Source: Owenia fusiformis (taxonomy: Eukaryota > Annelida > Polychaeta > Sabellida > Oweniidae). From it: DNA of 64,000 nt. Within the stretch, counting starts at the first letter, position 1, and each line of letters begins with the position of its first letter. Shown here one piece after another: positions 12,430-23,179 of this stretch. The position numbers and the translations under genes were made by a program. Below the pieces are notes generated by a model, which saw only the letters and a program-made list of their open reading frames with translations, ran no database searches and was not told the origin of the DNA. Where the stretch lies: NCBI GenBank assembly GCA_903813345.2, contig CAIIXF020000011.1, positions 35,748,166-35,812,165 on the forward strand, read 5' to 3'.

Positions 12430-15400
12430 ATGGCCATAGACATTGATACATGGCGTGGAAGAATAGGATGCTTTAATATGACCTGGGATTGCAAATTACC
12501 ACTTAAGGGAACTGCAGCCTGTTCTGGTAAACTTAATGTAAAAGTTGATGAGTATTTAAACTTTTTGTATCTCCTTCTGTATATTATTTTCATTCACATG
12601 GATTCCTTACTTGAACTTTATCAGACTGCGTATTTGATATCAAGCATCAGTCTCCTAATTACTAGATTTTTGGCTATGGTTGTTCTATTTTATTCATTAC
12701 TTATTGTAATTATCCTGGTCATAAAGCTATGTGTCTCTTTGCTTAAGTTTAGAGTTCTGTTGCAGGGAATTAGTGAAACTTTTGTATTATTCATATTGAT
12801 TACTAACCTAATCATGAATATTCCAGCCCTAAATCACCTATTACTACTAGCTGGTGATGTTGAAACAAATCCTGGTCCTGAAACGACAGCTCAATGTGAC
12901 ATGAAATTTCTCTTCTCCAATATCAACAGTATTGGAAGTAATGAAGGTACCAGGTTTGAAACACTTAAACTTAGATTAAGGCAAACCAACATCTCAGTAG
13001 CTGGCTTGTGTGAAGCTGGAAATCTAAATCAAAAATCTATTTCTGACAAGTATATAATCCCAAATTACCACACTCCCTTGTACCATCCAGGGGGTAGGGG
13101 CCTTATGATCTACGTTAAAAATGACCTTATCTGTATTCCAAAGCCAGAACTGAACACTGCTAATAGCCTGTGGGTTAATATTAAATATAAAAACACATCT
13201 GTCTTATATGGGGTGCACTATCGGTCCCCTAGCATGAATGCTGTCCAAGAATCGATTTATTTTGATGAGATAAGAGAAAATCTGCAACTTGCTTCTAAAT
13301 TCAAATGTGATTATTTAACAATAAATGGAGATTTCAACTGTAAAAACAAAAAATGGTGGAATGAAGGTATAACGGACTGTAGAGGAACAAAATTAGATGC
13401 TATTTTTAGTGACCTAAATCTGGTACAATTAGTCAAAGAACCAACAAGAATTACTAGGAACTCAAGAACTTGTATTGATCTCTCAATTACAAATAAACCA
13501 TTTCTTGTTAAAGAAATATCAGTTACTGACCCTGTTGGAAACACCGATCACTCAACTATTTTGACTACCCTTCCACTTAAACTAGATAAAAAACATTTGA
13601 CTAAAAAGATAATCTGGAATTATGACCAAGGTGATCTAGATGAAATTAATTCAAACATTAGTAACATTGATTTGACCAACACTTTCTTTAATAACAATGA
13701 AAATATAAATTTGACTACTGAAAATTTTACAAATGAAATATATGATATTTTCTCTAAAAATATTCCACAGAAAACCTTTACTACCAGGGCAAATGACCAG
13801 CCATGGATTAATAAAAACATTAAAAATGAAATTAAGAAAAAAGAAAAGCTCTTTCGGAAGTCTAAATTAAACAACGATCCGGTCTATTTTGAAACTTATG
13901 CCAAACAAGCCGAGCGGGTAAAAACTCTAATAAAAGAAGCTAAAATCAACCACGAGGAAAAACTAGTTAAGCAACTCAATGACTCAACATGTAAGGGTAA
14001 GCAATATTGGGATATTGTGAACTCATTTCTTTCCAAAAAATTTTATGACTGCCTCCCATGCCTCAGAAGTGAAACTTCAAACTTATATGCAACATCTGAT
14101 GCAGAAAAAGCTGATCTTTTCTTAGGCCTTTTCTCAACTAAATATCATCAAGATGAGTTAAATGGGGAAATTGTTTTCCCCAATTTTCCAAAGCGTTGCA
14201 ACCAAGACATTGAAAACATTTCAACAACACCTGATGAAATTAATAAAATCATTCAGTCTCTTGAACGTGACAAAGCTTGTGGGCTAGATGGAATCAATAA
14301 CAGAATGGTGAAAATGGCATCAACCACTCTGTCAAACCAACTTTCATCACTTTTCAATTTTATTTTTCAAAAAGCTGAATTTCCTGACTGTTGGAAATTA
14401 GGAAATATTATTCCTATTTACAAGAAATCTGATCGGTCTTATGTTGAAAACTATAGGCCAATCACTTTATTAAGCACATTTTCCAAAATTTTTGAAAAAG
14501 TAGTGCATGCTAGAATTATGAAACACCTTTCTGAAAATGACCTGTTATACAAGTTTCAGTCAGGGTTCCTTCCTGGCCATAACACTGAACTTCAACTTTT
14601 AGCAATTACGGATTATATTTATAAACAAATGGAACTAGGAAATTGTATTAACTCAGTGTATCTTGATATTTCGGCTGCGTTTGATACCGTCCCGCACTCA
14701 CTTCTGATTCACAAAATGAAATCCTATGGAATAAATGGTAAAACAGCTGATCTTTGTAATTCTTACTTGAGAAATAGAAAAGTTTGCGTTTCAATCGATG
14801 ATCACAAGTCAAAATTCTCTAATGATGATTTCATAAACTCTGGTGTTCCTCAGGGATCTGTAATAGGCCCCCTTATGTTCCTAATCTATATAAATGATCT
14901 TCCTGACAATCTAGACTCAGAAACCTATATCTATGCTGACGATACATCTTTATATTCATTTTTTCACCCATCTAACGACCAAGTTGGGCAAATCCAAAAT
15001 GATCTAAATACAATTAGCTCATGGTCAAAGAAATGGTTTCTAAAATTTAAACCGTCCAAAAGTGCACAAGTGATATTCCATTCAAACCGGATCAAAAATC
15101 TTCAAAAAACACCGCTCTATTTTGACGGGGTAGTTATTCCATGTAAAACCTCCCATAAACATCTGGGATTTATTTTAGATGAAAATTTGACCTTTGAAGA
15201 CCACATCAATTATCTTTCCCAAAAAGTTCAAAAATTGCTCAATCCACTAAAGTACTTATCAAACAGTGTTAAATCAAATCACCTCGAAACAATGTATAAC
15301 TCCTATGTAGCGTCAAACTTTGACTATTGCAGTGCAATTTATGGGTCAGCCTCGTTAGCTTTGCTAGCTAAACTTGATAAACTACACTATCAAGCAGGTG

Positions 15401-16140
15401 TTATATGTGCTGGAGTCCTCCATGGGTCTAACACATCCAAAGTTTTCCAGTGCCTAAACTGGAAGACCCTGAGTGAAAGAAGAAAAGAAAAAAATCTTCG
15501 AATAATGTTCAAAATAAATAGAAAAATGGTAGCTAAATACATTTCTGATATTTTTGATATATATAAAAACCCCGCCACTAGGACAACAAGACACTCTTTA
15601 CCATTTAAAATACCCACTCAAGTTACAACTAGATTTCTCAATGCACCAGTCCTAAACCTTATAAAGCAATGGAACAACCTAAGCCAACCTGTAAGAGATT
15701 TACCAACCATTTCTAGTTTCAAAAATGCTGTTCGTTCATTAATACTTCCTAATATGAATTTTATCCCAACAACCAAGCTCAAACTTTCAAGGAATAAGGA
15801 GAAAATCATCAATAGACTAAGGGTTGATTTCATGTTAAAAGATCACTTTTTCTCTCACAATTTTACAGGAGTTAATGATAACAAATGTCCTTGTGGATCC
15901 CCTGAAAGTACAAAACACTTTCTCCTATCTTGCCCACGCCATATAAATGAAAGAATTGATATGTTGGCTGCACTGAGACAAAATAACCTACTTTATGATA
16001 CAAACACATGTACAAATCAAAATGACCAATTAGAATATCTTATTTTTGAAAACACCCTCTGTCGAGATTCTCAAAATACCCTCATTGACATAGTAACTGA
16101 CTTTGTTGGAACGTGTTATATACACCCAACTAGAATTTAA
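12430..16140 (+). CDS. CR1/L2-like LINE ORF2: 2A leader, endonuclease, reverse transcriptase
   Basis: This is an uninterrupted 1236-aa frame. Residues about 41-140 hold several strongly hydrophobic stretches (for example 85-104 and 117-130). They end in AGDVETNPGP (141-150), the 2A ribosome-skipping signature D-V-E-x-N-P-G-P, so the ribosome is expected to release the leader at G149 and restart at P150. An apurinic-like endonuclease follows (about 155-382), with E195, GDFN (300-303) and D373-H374. The reverse transcriptase (about 640-900) shows IIPIYKK, LDISAAFD (D746), SGVPQGS and YADD (835-838, catalytic D837 and D838). A C-terminal Cys/His knuckle is at about 1153-1168 (CPCG…H…C). The frame is intact, so the element is young and may be autonomous if ORF1 is supplied. 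2A sequences at the N-terminus of CR1-like elements are known from sea urchin and other invertebrates. Confidence 0.93.
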   Translation: MAIDIDTWRGRIGCFNMTWDCKLPLKGTAACSGKLNVKVDEYLNFLYLLLYIIFIHMDSLLELYQTAYLISSISLLITRFLAMVVLFYSLLIVIILVIKLCVSLLKFRVLLQGISETFVLFILITNLIMNIPALNHLLLLAGDVETNPGPETTAQCDMKFLFSNINSIGSNEGTRFETLKLRLRQTNISVAGLCEAGNLNQKSISDKYIIPNYHTPLYHPGGRGLMIYVKNDLICIPKPELNTANSLWVNIKYKNTSVLYGVHYRSPSMNAVQESIYFDEIRENLQLASKFKCDYLTINGDFNCKNKKWWNEGITDCRGTKLDAIFSDLNLVQLVKEPTRITRNSRTCIDLSITNKPFLVKEISVTDPVGNTDHSTILTTLPLKLDKKHLTKKIIWNYDQGDLDEINSNISNIDLTNTFFNNNENINLTTENFTNEIYDIFSKNIPQKTFTTRANDQPWINKNIKNEIKKKEKLFRKSKLNNDPVYFETYAKQAERVKTLIKEAKINHEEKLVKQLNDSTCKGKQYWDIVNSFLSKKFYDCLPCLRSETSNLYATSDAEKADLFLGLFSTKYHQDELNGEIVFPNFPKRCNQDIENISTTPDEINKIIQSLERDKACGLDGINNRMVKMASTTLSNQLSSLFNFIFQKAEFPDCWKLGNIIPIYKKSDRSYVENYRPITLLSTFSKIFEKVVHARIMKHLSENDLLYKFQSGFLPGHNTELQLLAITDYIYKQMELGNCINSVYLDISAAFDTVPHSLLIHKMKSYGINGKTADLCNSYLRNRKVCVSIDDHKSKFSNDDFINSGVPQGSVIGPLMFLIYINDLPDNLDSETYIYADDTSLYSFFHPSNDQVGQIQNDLNTISSWSKKWFLKFKPSKSAQVIFHSNRIKNLQKTPLYFDGVVIPCKTSHKHLGFILDENLTFEDHINYLSQKVQKLLNPLKYLSNSVKSNHLETMYNSYVASNFDYCSAIYGSASLALLAKLDKLHYQAGVICAGVLHGSNTSKVFQCLNWKTLSERRKEKNLRIMFKINRKMVAKYISDIFDIYKNPATRTTRHSLPFKIPTQVTTRFLNAPVLNLIKQWNNLSQPVRDLPTISSFKNAVRSLILPNMNFIPTTKLKLSRNKEKIINRLRVDFMLKDHFFSHNFTGVNDNKCPCGSPESTKHFLLSCPRHINERIDMLAALRQNNLLYDTNTCTNQNDQLEYLIFENTLCRDSQNTLIDIVTDFVGTCYIHPTRI
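12853..12879 (+). other. 2A ribosome-skipping motif
   Basis: It encodes GDVETNPGP in frame with the LINE ORF2, directly after hydrophobic LLLLA. All residues of the conserved D(V/I)ExNPGP core are present. Confidence 0.9.
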
Positions 16141-16208
16141 AGTTAAAACTTTGACTCATATAGCATCTCTCAACCTCCTGGACCCAAATAAAATAAAATA
16201 AAATAAAA

Positions 16209-18201
16209 ACTTATATTGTTTATCTATTTTATTTACAATATTTTACTTACTTTCTGTTTTGTGATATCTAAAGCCACATGAAAACTATGTTTAATTTACT
16301 TAAAGCAACCTGTAATGCCACATGGCGATTGGTATGCTTTTATATGTAATTGTTTATATTGTTTTCAATAAGTGAAATAAAATCATTAATAATAATAATT
16401 ACAAATCTACATCTATTCTCTCTATCCCAAAGGTGGATCGGAAGCATGAAAAACAGATGCAGACTCGGGACAGTTGCAAGGGGGGCTATAATGGAGAAAT
16501 TCGTTTTGATTTTGAGTCTAACTGAAATATTTTGTCACAAATATTAATTAAATACGCAAATAGCCTGTTTTATTAAATGAGACTAGGGCAAAAAATCTAT
16601 TCATTAAATCTAAAGCCTAGACGATATCTTCTGTAATCAAGGTGGTTTTGGTACACTTCCGCAATTATAAAAACAAAAACATAGACTAAGTTATTAATCT
16701 TTTGTTATCATATCAGATTAAGTCAGTTTTGTCTCCGATTGTTATGCAGGTGTGTGTATCGACTCCAGTGAACAACATTAAGTGAATCAATCCTTGAAAT
16801 TCCCAAATTCATTCCAAATTCTGGCCGTTAACCCCCCCCCCTTCCCCCATGTCTCTTAATTACATTTATTTTGCAAATGATATATAAATTATAGATTAAA
16901 ATATTTCATTTTCGAATTGCACAAAGGGCAACATGTGAAGATAAAACCGCGATCCTAAAGCTACTTGCGAAACAAAGTGGTTTATGGTCCCCAATATCAT
17001 TATTATATTAATACCAATACAATGTACCTCTATCAATATCATAAATTCACTCCTTTTTAATATCAATAGTCAAACAAATTAAGCAGTATGCTACAGTTGG
17101 TTATCAATCGGAGTTCACGACCTATTGATTACTCTTTAATACAAAATTTAACCATTTTAGAATGGGTAACTCACACCCCCCCCCCCCGTCCATGTCCATG
17201 AAGTGCGTAGACTGACATAATAGTGTCATTTATTAATTAAACATCACTGATTTATGTTGAGACATTCAGTGCGATTATTTCATTTCTTTGTTCAAAAAGT
17301 TAAAGCACCAATTAAATACATATTTTTATCACACAAAAGGGGCAGAATACTTGACCTTGTATCAATTCATATCCCGATAATTCTTTACAAGGGAATGTTT
17401 CTTATTAAAACATAAGCAGCGCCCAGGCGTCGATTGGGGGGGGGGGGGGGGTCAATCCAGTGTTCTCAGGCTATGTACAGCCAAGTATCCTGTTTATGTA
17501 AAAACCCTACGTTCCCGAATCACAATCAGACAATTAATTAGTATATTTGCTGTGTCTAGCAATTGATCATAGAATTAGATGTTGCGAAAACTATGGGAAC
17601 TTGTACCTGTCTGTTTATGGATAGGCTGGGAAAGAACAGCAGAGAGAATGGTACATTCGATTGAATATATTTGTTTTGCCCAATTGTGTATTAAAATGCC
17701 CCTCATTTATCATATGTTAAGTCGGCGATAATTTGTATTGACTTAACTTGAAACAAATTACTCCGAAATCCAAATACTCATCGAAAAGTAAGGTTATCTT
17801 TATATTAAGCTAATACAAAATAAATATATAAATAGGCCTGATGTATCAGTGTTTTCAAAGTTTATTGCACGTTTTATCCTTGAAACGCCTTTCTTTTTCT
17901 TATCATGATATGTATTTCCTTCACTTAGGATCAATGCGTCGATTAGCATTGCCTGTAACTGATTTATATTTTCAAAAGGCGGCATGAAATTGCCAAAATG
18001 TTTAAATAAGTCAATGTGTCAGCGTACATACAAAATAGTCTGTTTAATATTTGCTACATGTACTTGTTCCAAACAGTCTGCGAAAGAATGAGTAAAAAAT
18101 ATATCAATTAAAAGTATCAGAGAAAATACTTGCAATCGTTAAAATACTGTATGTATTGCTATTGGTAATTAGGTTAGTTGTTTACACATAATTATGTTGT
18201 T
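16209..18201. other. non-coding stretch with G/C homopolymers
   Basis: No gene recognised. It carries C runs near 16830 and 17177 and a G16 run at 17436-17451. Otherwise AT-rich. Confidence 0.45.
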
Positions 18202-18437
18202 CAGTGTGCCAAGAGCGTGTCAAGAGATTCCATTAATTGTCACAGGGCGTGTAAAGACTTTTTGACATGGTCTTTACACGTCTTTGCACTGCGTGTGCCA
18301 AGAAGTGCAAAGAGGTGTAAAGAGTTGAATTCATCGCGTGTCAAGAGGTGTAAATAATTGGCACGTCTAGAAACCCGGCGTGTAAAGACCAGTTTCTAGA
18401 CGTGTCAAGAGTTGGAATCCCATATTTCACGCAGTGT
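18202..18437. repeat. 'cgtgtcaagag / tctagacgtg' module
   Basis: Dense in cgtgtcaagag, gtgtaaagac, gtgcaaagag and tctagacgtg, which repeat in both orientations (for example gtgtaaagac…gtctttacac). It adjoins the array that follows and matches the modules at 6740-6892 and 8857-8924. Confidence 0.7.
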
Positions 18438-19148
18438 AAAACGTTACTTTATTGGACTTTAACTTTTCCCCACACATGCCGGAATGTATGATTTTTTATG
18501 AAGGCATTCTTAAAACACGTTACTTTGCCTTAAAAACATTACTTTATAGTCTAACTTTTCTCCTCGAAGAATGGATGATTTTTAGGTAAGCATTTTCAAA
18601 ACACAGTACTTTGCCAATAAAACGTTACTTTATCGGACTTTAACTTCTCCCCACAAAGAATGTATGATTTTTTATGTAGGCATTCTTAAAACACGTTACT
18701 TTGCCTTAAAAACGTTACTTTATTGGACTTTAACTTTTCTCCTCGAAGAATGGATGATTTTTAGGTAGGCATTTTCAAAACACAGTACTTTGCCGATAAA
18801 ACGTTACTTTCGTGGACTCTAACTTTTCTCCTCGAAGAATGGATGATTTTTTAGATAGGCATTTTCAAAACACAGTACTTTGCCGATAAAACGTTACTTT
18901 CGTTGACTCGCGTGGACTCTAAATGTTTCCATGCCAAGTTGTTAAAACACGTTACTTGGCCAGTTTATTCCTTCAAGTGTCGAACATTTTAGCCTGGCAT
19001 TTTTAAAAAGCGTAACTTTGGCCGATTTCCGTAACTTTCTTGTACTCTTAAGTTTTCCTCCATCGAGCGTTGGTAAATTTTAGGTAGGCATTTTCAAAAA
19101 GCGTTACTTTGGCCCTTTTCCGTTACTTTCTTGGACTTAAACTTTTTT
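18438..19148. repeat. ~90-bp tandem array, left (inverted) half
   Basis: About seven to eight units read AACGTTACTTTatTGGACT, TTAACTTTTCTCCtCGAAG, AATGGATGATTTTT, GGCATTTTCAAAACACaGTA, CTTTGCC. These are the reverse complement of the units at 19353-21032. Confidence 0.88.
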
Positions 19149-19352
19149 GCCCAATTGAGTATTTTGAAAAATAAGGAATCAAAGGACGATATTGAACAGT
19201 ATTTTGTAAAAGTAGAAACAATTGTACGAGGCCTAACTTTTGTATATTTTGGTTTGTTTTGTAGTTAGCTATCATATGTGTGGCCTCTTATATTTCGATG
19301 CTTCTCTGCCATGACATTTTCGACACGAAAAATTAACATGGATATTTTCCAC
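19149..19352. other. unique centre between inverted arrays
   Basis: About 200 bp of non-repetitive AT-rich sequence separates the two oppositely oriented arrays. No gene seen. Confidence 0.6.
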
Positions 19353-21032
19353 GAAAGTAACGTTTTATCGGCAAAGTACTGTGTTTTGAAAATGCCTACC
19401 TAAAAAGCATCCATTCTTCGAGGAGAAAAGTTAAAATCCAATAAAGTAACGTTTTTAAGGCAAAGTACTGTGTTTTGAAAGTGCGTGCATAAAAATCATC
19501 CATTCTTCGTGGAGATCAGTTAAAGTACAATAAAGTAACGTTTTAAGGCAAAGTAACGTGTTTTGAAAATACCTGCATAAAAAATTATTCATTCTTCGTG
19601 GAGATCAGTTTAAGTCCAATAAAGTAACGATTTTAAGGCAAAGTAACGTGTTTTAAAATGGCCCTACATAAAAAACCATCCATTCTTCGTGGAGTATGGT
19701 TAAAGTCGAATAAAGTAACGTTTTACTGACAAAGTACTGTGTTTTGAAAATGCCTAATATAAAATCATCCATTCTTCGTGGAGATCAGTTAAAGTCCAAT
19801 AAAGTAACGTTTTTAAGGCAAAGTAACGTGTTTTAAGAAGGCCCTACATAAAAAACCATCCATTCTTGGTGGAGTATGGTTAAAGTCGAATAAAGTAACG
19901 TTTTACTGACAAAGTACTGTGTTTTGAAAATGCCTAATATAAAATCATCCATTCTTCGTGTAGATCAGTTAAAGTCCAATAAAGTAACGTTTTTAAGGCA
20001 AAGTAACGTGTTTTGAAAAGACTACACAAAAATTCATCCATTCTTCGTGGAGAAAAGTTAAAGTCTAATAAAGTAACGTTTTTAAGGCAAAGTACTGTGT
20101 TTTGAAAATGCCTAATATAAAATCATCCATTCTTCGTGGAGATCAGTTAAAGTCCAATAAAGTAACGTTTTTAAGGCAAAGTAACGTGTTTTAAAATGGC
20201 CCTACATAAAAAACCATCCATTCTTCGTGGAGTATGGTTAAAGTCGAATAAAGTAACGTTTTACTGACAAAGTACTGTGTTTTGAAAATGCCTAATATAA
20301 AATCATCCATTCTTCGTGGAGATCAGTTAAAGTCCAATAAAGTAACGTTTTTAAGGCAAAGTAACGTGTTTTAAGAAGGCCCTACATAAAAAACCATTCA
20401 TTCTTGGTGGAGTATGGTTAAAGTCGAATAAAGTAACGTTTTACTGACAAAGTACTGTGTACTGTGGAGATCAGTTAAAGTCCAATAAAGTAACGTTTTT
20501 AAGGCAAAGTAACGTGTTTTGAAAAGACTACACAAAAATTCATCCATTCTTCGTGGAGAAAAGTTTAAGTCCAATAAAGTAACGTTTTTAAGGCAAAGTA
20601 CTGTGTTTTGAAAATGCCTGCATAAAAAGCCATCAGTTCTTCGTGGAGTATGGTTAAAGTTGAATAAAGTAACGTTTTACTGACAAAGTACTGTGTTTTG
20701 AAAATACCTAATATAAAATCATCCATTCTTCTTGGAGATCAGTTAAAGTCCAATAAAGTAACGTTTTTAAGGCAAAGTAACGTGTTTGAAAATGCTTCCA
20801 TAAAATTCATCCATTCTTCGTGGAGTATGGTTAAAATCGAATAAAGTAACGTTTTACTGTCAAAATACTGTGTTTTGAAATTGCCTACATATAAAAATCA
20901 TCCATTCTTCGTGGAGATAAGTTTAAGTCCAATAAAGTAACGTTTTTAAGGCAAAGCACCGTGTTTTGAAAATGCTTACATAAAATTCATCCATTCTTCG
21001 TGGAGTATTGTTAAAGTCGAATAAAGTAACGT
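19353..21032. repeat. ~90-bp tandem array with higher-order structure, right half
   Basis: About 18 units read AAAGTAACGTTTTTAAGGCA, AAGTAaCGTGTTTTGAAAAT, CATCCATTCTTCGTGGAG, TTAAAGTCcAATA. Variant units recur in the same order at fixed spacing: 'ttttaaaatggccc' at 19651 and 20189, 'ttttaagaaggccc' at 19831 and 20369 (both 538 bp apart), and 'ttttgaaaagactac' at 20011 and 20517 (shortened by a deletion near 20459). This is a six-monomer higher-order repeat. Confidence 0.9.
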
Positions 21033-21040
21033 AAACCATA

Positions 21041-21203
21041 TATTATGAGGTTATATAATGGTTCTTTCTGTATATCGTGTTTATACTCGAGTGAGTATAT
21101 GATATATTCTCAAGTGAGCGTAGCGAACGAGTGAATATATTATATTCTCACGAGAGTATAAAATGCACGATATACAGAATGAACCATTATATAATCTTAT
21201 TAT
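21041..21203. repeat. 163-bp inverted repeat
   Basis: Arms of about 70 bp (…tatataatggttc.ttctgtatatcgtg… and the reverse complement) carry internal tatactcgagtgagtata-like palindromes. It abuts the right end of the array and may be its terminus or a separate MITE. Confidence 0.7.
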
Positions 21204-21605
21204 GCCACTCTAAGTTCAATGTACAGTTGATTCGAACACAATCGACAATAAAACCATAAAAATATCCCATACTGAGCCAACCAAGGAGGATTGGAAGCCA
21301 GGGTTCCAACTCGATATTCTTTAATCTCCACGCATGCGTCATTTGCTATTCGTGTCTGTATAATTTGTACGACTGCATGGAGAATGACCCGATACTCTCC
21401 AACAAAGCTATCGCTAGGTGATTGTTTTGCAGAATATCGGTGTTGCATTCTGGGAGCCAATCCTCAATAATGCTGATATTGATCTCGAACCATTTATGAC
21501 GTGGCTTGATTCTAGCAAATCATGCCGGCACCATTTATGACGTCACTTGATTCTAGGAAATCATGAAAATTTTCATGATTTTTTTATTCATTAGTTCCCA
21601 GAATC
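21204..21605. other. non-coding stretch
   Basis: Contains a short direct repeat, 'accatttatgacgt.(g/a)cttgattctag.aaatcatg', at about 21490 and 21531. No gene recognised. Confidence 0.4.
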
Positions 21606-22113
21606 AGGCCTGTCAACTTGGGAACACCTAAACATGAGTGACTTGGAAATGTTGAACACCTCCCCTCAACATGTGGACACCTTGGTCCAAATCTGAACAC
21701 CTTGATCCAAATTTTGAACACCTTGGTTTAAATTTCATTACATCTTGCCAAATTTTGAACACCTCAAATTTGTCGCGCTCGCTACGCTCGCGTTTCAAAC
21801 ATCCGTCAACGGGGGGGGGGGGGGGGGGGGGGGGGGGGTAGGTACGAAAAATTTCGAACGGAATGCGTGACATATTCGTAATTCGCGTGAAAAGTCCGAA
21901 CGAAATGCGTACATTTTTTTTCCGGCGTTCGTATTTTTGCTGTGTAGACGATCTTTTTTAGAATTTTTTCTACAGAAATATTTTTGCTTGACAATTACCA
22001 GGTAAAATGCGTATTTGCGTGACATTTTCTGTCACGCAAAAATAACTGGCGTGACTTCAAATTCTTCAGCAAATGCGTGACAAATGCGCAAATTGCGGGA
22101 CAGTTGACAGGCC
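21606..22113. mobile_element. candidate ~508-bp element with short TIRs
   Basis: Begins AGGCCTGTCAACTTG and ends with the reverse complement AGTTGACAGGCC, with repeated 'aatgcgtgac' and 'gaacacct' words inside and a G28 run. No transposase and no clean target duplication, so the call is tentative. Confidence 0.45.
21811..21838. repeat. G28 homopolymer
   Basis: 28 consecutive G, the longest of many G/C runs in the window. Confidence 0.95.
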
Positions 22114-23179
22114 AGCAGAATGCACTTCTACAGTGGTATACGCTGGAGTGTATACGGAGGAGTTGTATACGATGACGATATACCACTCTCCACTGTATAT
22201 CGTTGTTATAGACCCATGTTATACAACTGTAATTGGACTTAGAGTGGTATAATGTATTATAGATTTTGAAATTGCCGTTTTATACGGTACCGTTTATAGC
22301 CTTGATTCATGATCAAGATACACTATCGATACAAATCATTTTTGCATTTAGGAAGTCATAAAGCGTCTACGTGATCTTATAAAAATGGAAAAATTATCGG
22401 ATATGTGTTAGAATCTATTTTGATAATATCATGATCACGAGTTATCATCGAAAAATTTGTCCAGCTTGGGGGAGAATGCTATTTTTTATAAAAACAATAA
22501 GAAAATGTCACAAATTATTTTTTGACTCATATGTTTCGTTATTCCAAAGATAATTAATTACTCCATGCATTGAATTATATCATTTGCGGCTAAACTTCGA
22601 TCCTGTCTGTCCAATAATGCTAGGAGTAAAAGCTATTGAAAATGGCGCCTGGTATCATACTCTGGAAAAATAGCATGCTCCCTCAAGCTGGATAAATTTT
22701 TCGATGACAACCCGTGTTGATATTTTATATCATGAATGGACTTGGATCCCGTTGGTTCTGCACCGCACGAGCATGATATCCACATCCTGAGTTTGTCTTC
22801 ACGCATCGTCTGAAATGACTTGAAACTGAAGACACTTTTCTTACCGTACCAGGACGACATCTATTAATCGTGTACAGCAAAAATAAATAAGTCACTGTAA
22901 CACACCGTTGCTGGGCTGTTGTTTTATTCCTGTTCTTGTACAGCACCTCGATAAGCTGTATGAGTCACGAACTGCAGTATTTTATAAGTAGAAGCTTCTC
23001 ATCATTTAACATAATATTCATACATTATTGAAACGATGGAGTGGATTATTCCATCATCCTACAAATAAAACATTTGTATTTTAATAAAATCAAACATGAC
23101 ATATTCACAAAAGTTTGAAGGCATAATTTACCATATATAATTATTATTTTATAGAATGTCATATAAAATGTAAAACATG
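22114..23179. other. non-coding; includes a relative of the 38.3 kb foldback
   Basis: At about 22311-22410, 'gatacactat.gatacaaatcatttttgcat' and 'gatcttataaaaat.g' match the arm of the foldback element at 38264-39115. A 75-codon minus-strand frame at 22633-22860 is present, but I do not recognise it. Confidence 0.45.

Larger units (their letters stand above)
12430..16208 (+). mobile_element. CR1/L2-like non-LTR retrotransposon (ORF2 and 3' tail)
   Basis: The ORF2 is followed by a 46-bp untranslated end and a short tandem (AAATA)n tail at 16186-16208. This is the microsatellite tail type of CR1/L2 elements rather than a long poly(A). The 5' limit is uncertain: it may reach the ORF1 fragment at 10691. 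No target duplication could be identified. Confidence 0.85.

Noticed and set aside
21628-22025. Minus-strand frames with long polyproline
   Set aside because: The proline run is the complement of the G28 homopolymer; the surrounding sequence shows no family.
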